Source: Carboxylicivirga caseinilyticus
GTDB taxonomy: Bacteria > Bacteroidota > Bacteroidia > Bacteroidales > Marinilabiliaceae
Length of the DNA stretch: 64,000 bases
Assembly: GCA_025499705.1 (NCBI GenBank)
Contig: JAFMVE010000014.1
Coordinates: 52,175-116,174 of the forward strand
Direction of reading: 5' to 3'
Shown here: positions 60,787-64,000 of the stretch, piece after piece
Position numbering within the stretch: position 1 is the stretch's first letter
How the letters are laid out: each line of letters starts with the position of its first letter
The notes under the pieces: generated by a model
Told to the model about the DNA's origin: nothing
The model's database searches: none
The model's input: only the letters and a program-made list of their open reading frames with translations
Translations under genes and position numbers: made by a program

Positions 60787-62220
60787 TTACTGCTTCTTAT
60801 ATTTAAATGCAATCGCCTTCCCCAAAGGCAATTCCTTCATATCTTTCGGTAAAACAACACTTACCTTATCCCCCGAAACCTGGTATTTAACCCGTTTCCC
60901 ATTAGAAACAAGTCTTATTGCACTTCCCTTAGAAGGAACATTTCCCTCCCAGGAAAAGGTAGTTTCCAACGTATCATCTTCGTCATAACAAGCAATTGCA
61001 TAGCAAGTCTTGTGATCCTTTGATTGAGTAAAAAAGACATTATCGCTCTGACAAACTTCCAATGATCGTGTAGCATAAATTGCTTCCCCGTTCTTCTGCA
61101 TCCATTGTCCTATCATTTTCAGACTTGCCACTTGTTCTGCTGTAAATTCTCCTTCCGGAGTAGGACCAACACCTAACAATAAAGAACCACCTTTAGCAAC
61201 TACTTCAACCAAAGTTCTTATCACCTGCGAGGTTGGCTTAAATCTATCTTTTGGAGAATAACCCCATGCACCACCAAGAGTAATACAACTCTCCCATGGA
61301 TGATCCAATGCTTTATCCGGAATTCTTTGTTCTGGCGTCTGATAATTCTCGTACAAACCACCAACCGTACGATCAACAATTAGCAATCCGGGTTGATTTT
61401 GTCGGGCCATATTAGCTATTGAAGGCATATCAATATCCTGACTCCATGAAGGTATGGGAGCTCCCCAGGCTCTAACCTCATCTGTTACCGTCTCTATAGG
61501 ACGAACCCAACCACCATCTAACCAAAGAATATCAACATCACCATAACCCGTCATCAATTCCTGAATCTGATTGAAAGTATACTTTTTGAATTGGTTCCAT
61601 CGCCATGGAAATTTGTCAGCATCGTAATTGTTATTACGATTTGGTGTAGCATACTTTTTCCACCAGTAATAATCAGAATGCCAGTCAGGTTTTGAGAAAT
61701 ATGTACCAACCATAAACCCTTGATTACGATAGGCATTCAATACATATTTCAATGCATCTGAATGATCGTTTGATCCAAAAGGTGAGTTTGCAATGCTATA
61801 ATCTGTCTGTTGCGTATTCCATAAACAAAAACCATCATGATGCTTGGTTGTAAAAACCAGATACTTCATACCAGCTTCCTTTGAAACTTCAGCCCATTGT
61901 TCTGGATTAAACTTAACCGGATTAAATTCATTAATCAATCCGAAATACCACTCTTTATAATCGTTATAACTAATGGTGCTATCACGATCAATCCAATCCT
62001 CAGAACAAACCGACCATGATTCAATAATTCCCGGAACAGCATATAAACCCCAATGAATAATAATACCAAACTTAAGATCCTGCCATTCCTCCAGTTTTTG
62101 AATCACCTGCTCATCCTTCGGGGCCATGTAATGCTCCGTTTGAGGATGTTCGTGTTGGGCAAATATCATTTGCGAAACAACAACCAGAAGAAATAAAAAT
62201 GTTAGAATAATTTTTCTCAT
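60787..62220 (-). CDS. GH29 alpha-L-fucosidase (third copy of the secreted type)
   Basis: 477 aa from the ATG at 62220 (MRKIILTFLFLLVVVSQMIFAQ); a frame from 62277 would add 19 residues ahead of the signal peptide. Motifs: LKFGIIIHWGLYAVPGIIESW, TTKHHDGFCLWNTQQTDYS, DVDILWLDGGWVRP (Asp near 234) and the C-terminal beta domain TLETTFSWEGNVPSKGS. Secreted fucosidase, closest in layout to the one at 22784-24232. It lies between the ROK kinase gene and the SusC gene on the same strand. Confidence 0.92.
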   Translation of the reverse strand: MRKIILTFLFLLVVVSQMIFAQHEHPQTEHYMAPKDEQVIQKLEEWQDLKFGIIIHWGLYAVPGIIESWSVCSEDWIDRDSTISYNDYKEWYFGLINEFNPVKFNPEQWAEVSKEAGMKYLVFTTKHHDGFCLWNTQQTDYSIANSPFGSNDHSDALKYVLNAYRNQGFMVGTYFSKPDWHSDYYWWKKYATPNRNNNYDADKFPWRWNQFKKYTFNQIQELMTGYGDVDILWLDGGWVRPIETVTDEVRAWGAPIPSWSQDIDMPSIANMARQNQPGLLIVDRTVGGLYENYQTPEQRIPDKALDHPWESCITLGGAWGYSPKDRFKPTSQVIRTLVEVVAKGGSLLLGVGPTPEGEFTAEQVASLKMIGQWMQKNGEAIYATRSLEVCQSDNVFFTQSKDHKTCYAIACYDEDDTLETTFSWEGNVPSKGSAIRLVSNGKRVKYQVSGDKVSVVLPKDMKELPLGKAIAFKYKKQ

Positions 62221-62330
62221 AATCTTATTGTGTACAATCTGTTTCAATTCAAACCAGATCTTTTCTAATTCTATCAAAAAATTTATTTATCAGCCCTTTC
62301 AACTAACGTTATATGTATAGTAGTTACTAT

Positions 62331-63215
62331 TTAAGCCGTTTTTAAAATTTCTTCTACAACATCTTTTTGAAGATAATAGGGCACTAATGCCGCAGCACCT
62401 AAAACTGGTATTTCACTATTTTCTGAAGCTATCAAAGCTGTTGTCTGTAAAGCGTTCTGATGAGGAAACTTCTTAAGAGTCTCTGTCATATTTGGCTCAA
62501 ACAGTTGATAAGCATTAGATAAAGAACCTCCCAAAATAATGGCTTCAGGACCATATGAATAAATAATGGTTTCGATAAGATGTGCTACATGTTCACCAAA
62601 ACTATTAAAAGCTTCTGTCGACTCCGCATCACCTGCCATTGCCTTTTCAGCTATCTCTTTACCGGTACTTTTACAGGTACGTTGAAAGAACTTACCACTG
62701 CAATAGTTTTCAAAATCAGCATCCTTATAACCAATACCTCCAAATTCACCCGCCATTGACAAATTACCAATGTGTAGTTTATCATTAACTAAAACACCGG
62801 CTCCAACACCTGTTCCCATAGCTAAGGCTACCAAATCAGAGTAAGCTTTACCTTTGCCGTAAAATTTCTCTCCCAATAAAAAGCAGTTAGCATCATTTCC
62901 GATAAACACCGGCAAATTAAAATACTCTGAAAGTGCTGACTTTAATTCAACATTCTTCCAGGCTGGTATATTCTGAACGTTATAAACAATTCCTTTTTCA
63001 ACATCAATTAATCCCGGAACTCCAACTCCAACACCTGCAACCTTTTCGTCCATAAGATTCTCAATTCCTTTAATCAGATCATTAATAATCTCGGACTTAC
63101 CCCTATATGCGTCGGTTGATGTTTTAAATTGCTTTACAACTTTCCCACCTTCAACATAGGCAAAATGCATCTTTGTTCCACCTACATCAACACCGATGTA
63201 ACACTCTTTATCCAT
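62331..63215 (-). CDS. ROK-family sugar kinase-like protein
   Basis: 294 aa. N-terminal ATP-binding motif CYIGVDVGGTKMHFAYVEGG, then GVGVGVPGLIDVEKG, GNDANCFLLGE and ALAMGTGVGAGVLVND. It has no helix-turn-helix, so it is a kinase-type ROK protein. The zinc motif CxCGxxGCxE expected after EFGGIGY is replaced by ENYCSGKFFQRTC, with only two scattered cysteines. It may phosphorylate a hexose or hexosamine released by the neighbouring fucosidase locus. It is 110 bp upstream of the GH29 gene and 69 bp from the broken ROK gene upstream of it. Confidence 0.88.
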   Translation of the reverse strand: MDKECYIGVDVGGTKMHFAYVEGGKVVKQFKTSTDAYRGKSEIINDLIKGIENLMDEKVAGVGVGVPGLIDVEKGIVYNVQNIPAWKNVELKSALSEYFNLPVFIGNDANCFLLGEKFYGKGKAYSDLVALAMGTGVGAGVLVNDKLHIGNLSMAGEFGGIGYKDADFENYCSGKFFQRTCKSTGKEIAEKAMAGDAESTEAFNSFGEHVAHLIETIIYSYGPEAIILGGSLSNAYQLFEPNMTETLKKFPHQNALQTTALIASENSEIPVLGAAALVPYYLQKDVVEEILKTA

Positions 63216-63284
63216 TTCCTTTTCTTAAAAAGTTATTATGTATAGCTCTGAAGCTATATCCCCTCATAAAAACTTAGGATCGTT

Positions 63285-63905
63285 CTAGTTAGTTATATAC
63301 TTTTCAAAAGCATTTTCCATCACTACAGCAACAGCTCCCAACATACCGATATTTGCTCCAAATTGAGTAGCAACAATTTTCGATTGTTCACTTATCTGTT
63401 TCATTGCATGTGTATTGATACCCTGACGAATTGGCGTTGTTATTAAATCGCCAGATTGCGCCAACATTCCACACAAAACAATAAGTTCTGGATTAAATAG
63501 CTGTATTAATATGGAAATTGCTTTACCAAGATTCAAACCTGTTTCATGCAATATCTTTATCGCATACTGATCTCCTCCTAAAGCTGATTTAATTATATTC
63601 TTTAATTCCAACGATTTGATATTCGGATTTTTCGTATCGAGTTTAATAGAGGTTTTTCCCTCTTTAACACCTTCTTCAGCCAGTTCTAAGACCCTGATTC
63701 CTGAAGCTACAGTCTCGATACACCCAAGTTTGCCACATCGACATAACTTACCATTTTCCACCATTGGAATATGACTGAATTCACCCGCAAATCCTGAAGT
63801 TCCCCGATAAAGATTTCCGTTTAATATCATTCCTAAACCGATTCCCCAATCGAGATATAAAACCAGAATATCTTTCTTTCCTTTTGCGCTGCCTAATCTG
63901 AATTC
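63285..63905 (-). pseudogene. ROK-family protein, 5'-truncated by an insertion
   Basis: About 206 C-terminal residues read as a normal ROK protein from FRLGSAKGKKDILVLYLDWG onward. They include GIGLGMILNGNLYRG, the zinc motif CRCGKLGCIETVA and LIVLCGMLAQSGD. The usual ROK text leading to ..ALGE before FRLG is missing. Upstream the frame changes to unrelated sequence (RITFWTPSE..) at about 63905. The N-terminal part (a helix-turn-helix if it is a NagC-type regulator) is lost or lies beyond the insertion. A full kinase rather than a regulator is an alternative. Confidence 0.75.
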
Positions 63906-64000
63906 AGAGGGTGTCCAAAAAGTGATTCTGCAAATAAGGAATCTTTCAAATTGTAACTTTACTTTCATTATACCCCACCAAACCTCCCCTAAAAGGGAGG
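63906..64000. mobile_element. Probable end of an insertion element
   Basis: The break in the ROK gene starts with GGGTGTCCAAAAAGTG, which looks like the terminal inverted repeat of an insertion sequence. The last bases hold a small palindrome CCTCCCCTAAAAGGGAGG at the window end. No transposase is visible, since the element runs off the window. Family not assigned. Confidence 0.5.

Overview
The window comes from a Bacteroidota chromosome. The evidence is an AT-rich sequence, SusC/SusD-type genes, many lipoprotein signal peptides on glycoside hydrolases, Bacteroidota-type promoter motifs (TAnnTTTG), an Erm methylase close to Erm(F), and several GH29, GH92 and GH20 enzymes. I cannot name the genus. 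A free-living or marine member is a weak inference from the chemoreceptor and the spread of glycan-degrading genes.

Left end (1-11.3 kb): an integron-like gene cassette array. Read on the minus strand it runs: tyrosine recombinase (10171-11313), an attI-like junction (10063-10170), then six cassettes. These carry an HNH endonuclease plus C5 methyltransferase, a lipoprotein, an Erm(F)-like methylase (reverse orientation), an ABC-F protein, an unknown protein and a DUF4062 protein. Six folded repeats of about 130-200 bp separate them. Each cassette starts with 9-10 bp that are the exact reverse complement of the first 9-10 bp of its own repeat, as expected if it was once a circle carrying a complete attC site. 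The six pairs differ from each other, and only one fits the classical RYYYAAC/GTTRRRY core. The recombinase lacks the insertion typical of IntI. A partial DUF2326 (ABC-3C-type) gene lies at the far end. The cargo is antibiotic resistance and DNA defence.

12-29 kb: a GH78 rhamnosidase, a porin plus chemoreceptor pair, then a minus-strand series of GH29, GH20, GH29, GH3 and GH29-CBM genes. A 1.3-kb repeat array interrupts the series. It holds a GxxExxY-family (PD-(D/E)XK nuclease-like) gene surrounded by palindromes and internally deleted copies of itself.

30-47.4 kb: a plus-strand, operon-like run of 11 genes for N-glycan breakdown. It contains a PNGase F-like amidase, a DeoR regulator, CutC, a GH2 beta-mannosidase, a transglutaminase-fold lipoprotein, a CBM9-like protein, a GHL10-like hydrolase, three GH92 alpha-mannosidases and a Tat-exported glycosylasparaginase. 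It diverges from the fucosidase/hexosaminidase series across a 775-bp control region. Together the two arms could strip mannose, GlcNAc and fucose and cut the GlcNAc-Asn link.

47.4-53 kb: regulators (HxlR, XRE), small proteins, a DUF4198 gene behind a cobalamin riboswitch, a split ThrE-type exporter and a cysteine-cluster protein.

53-64 kb: a second glycan locus on the minus strand, with a DUF4838 lipoprotein, SusD, SusC with an in-frame amber codon, GH29, a ROK kinase, and a ROK regulator apparently cut by an insertion that runs off the window. Two lesions suggest that this locus is decaying.
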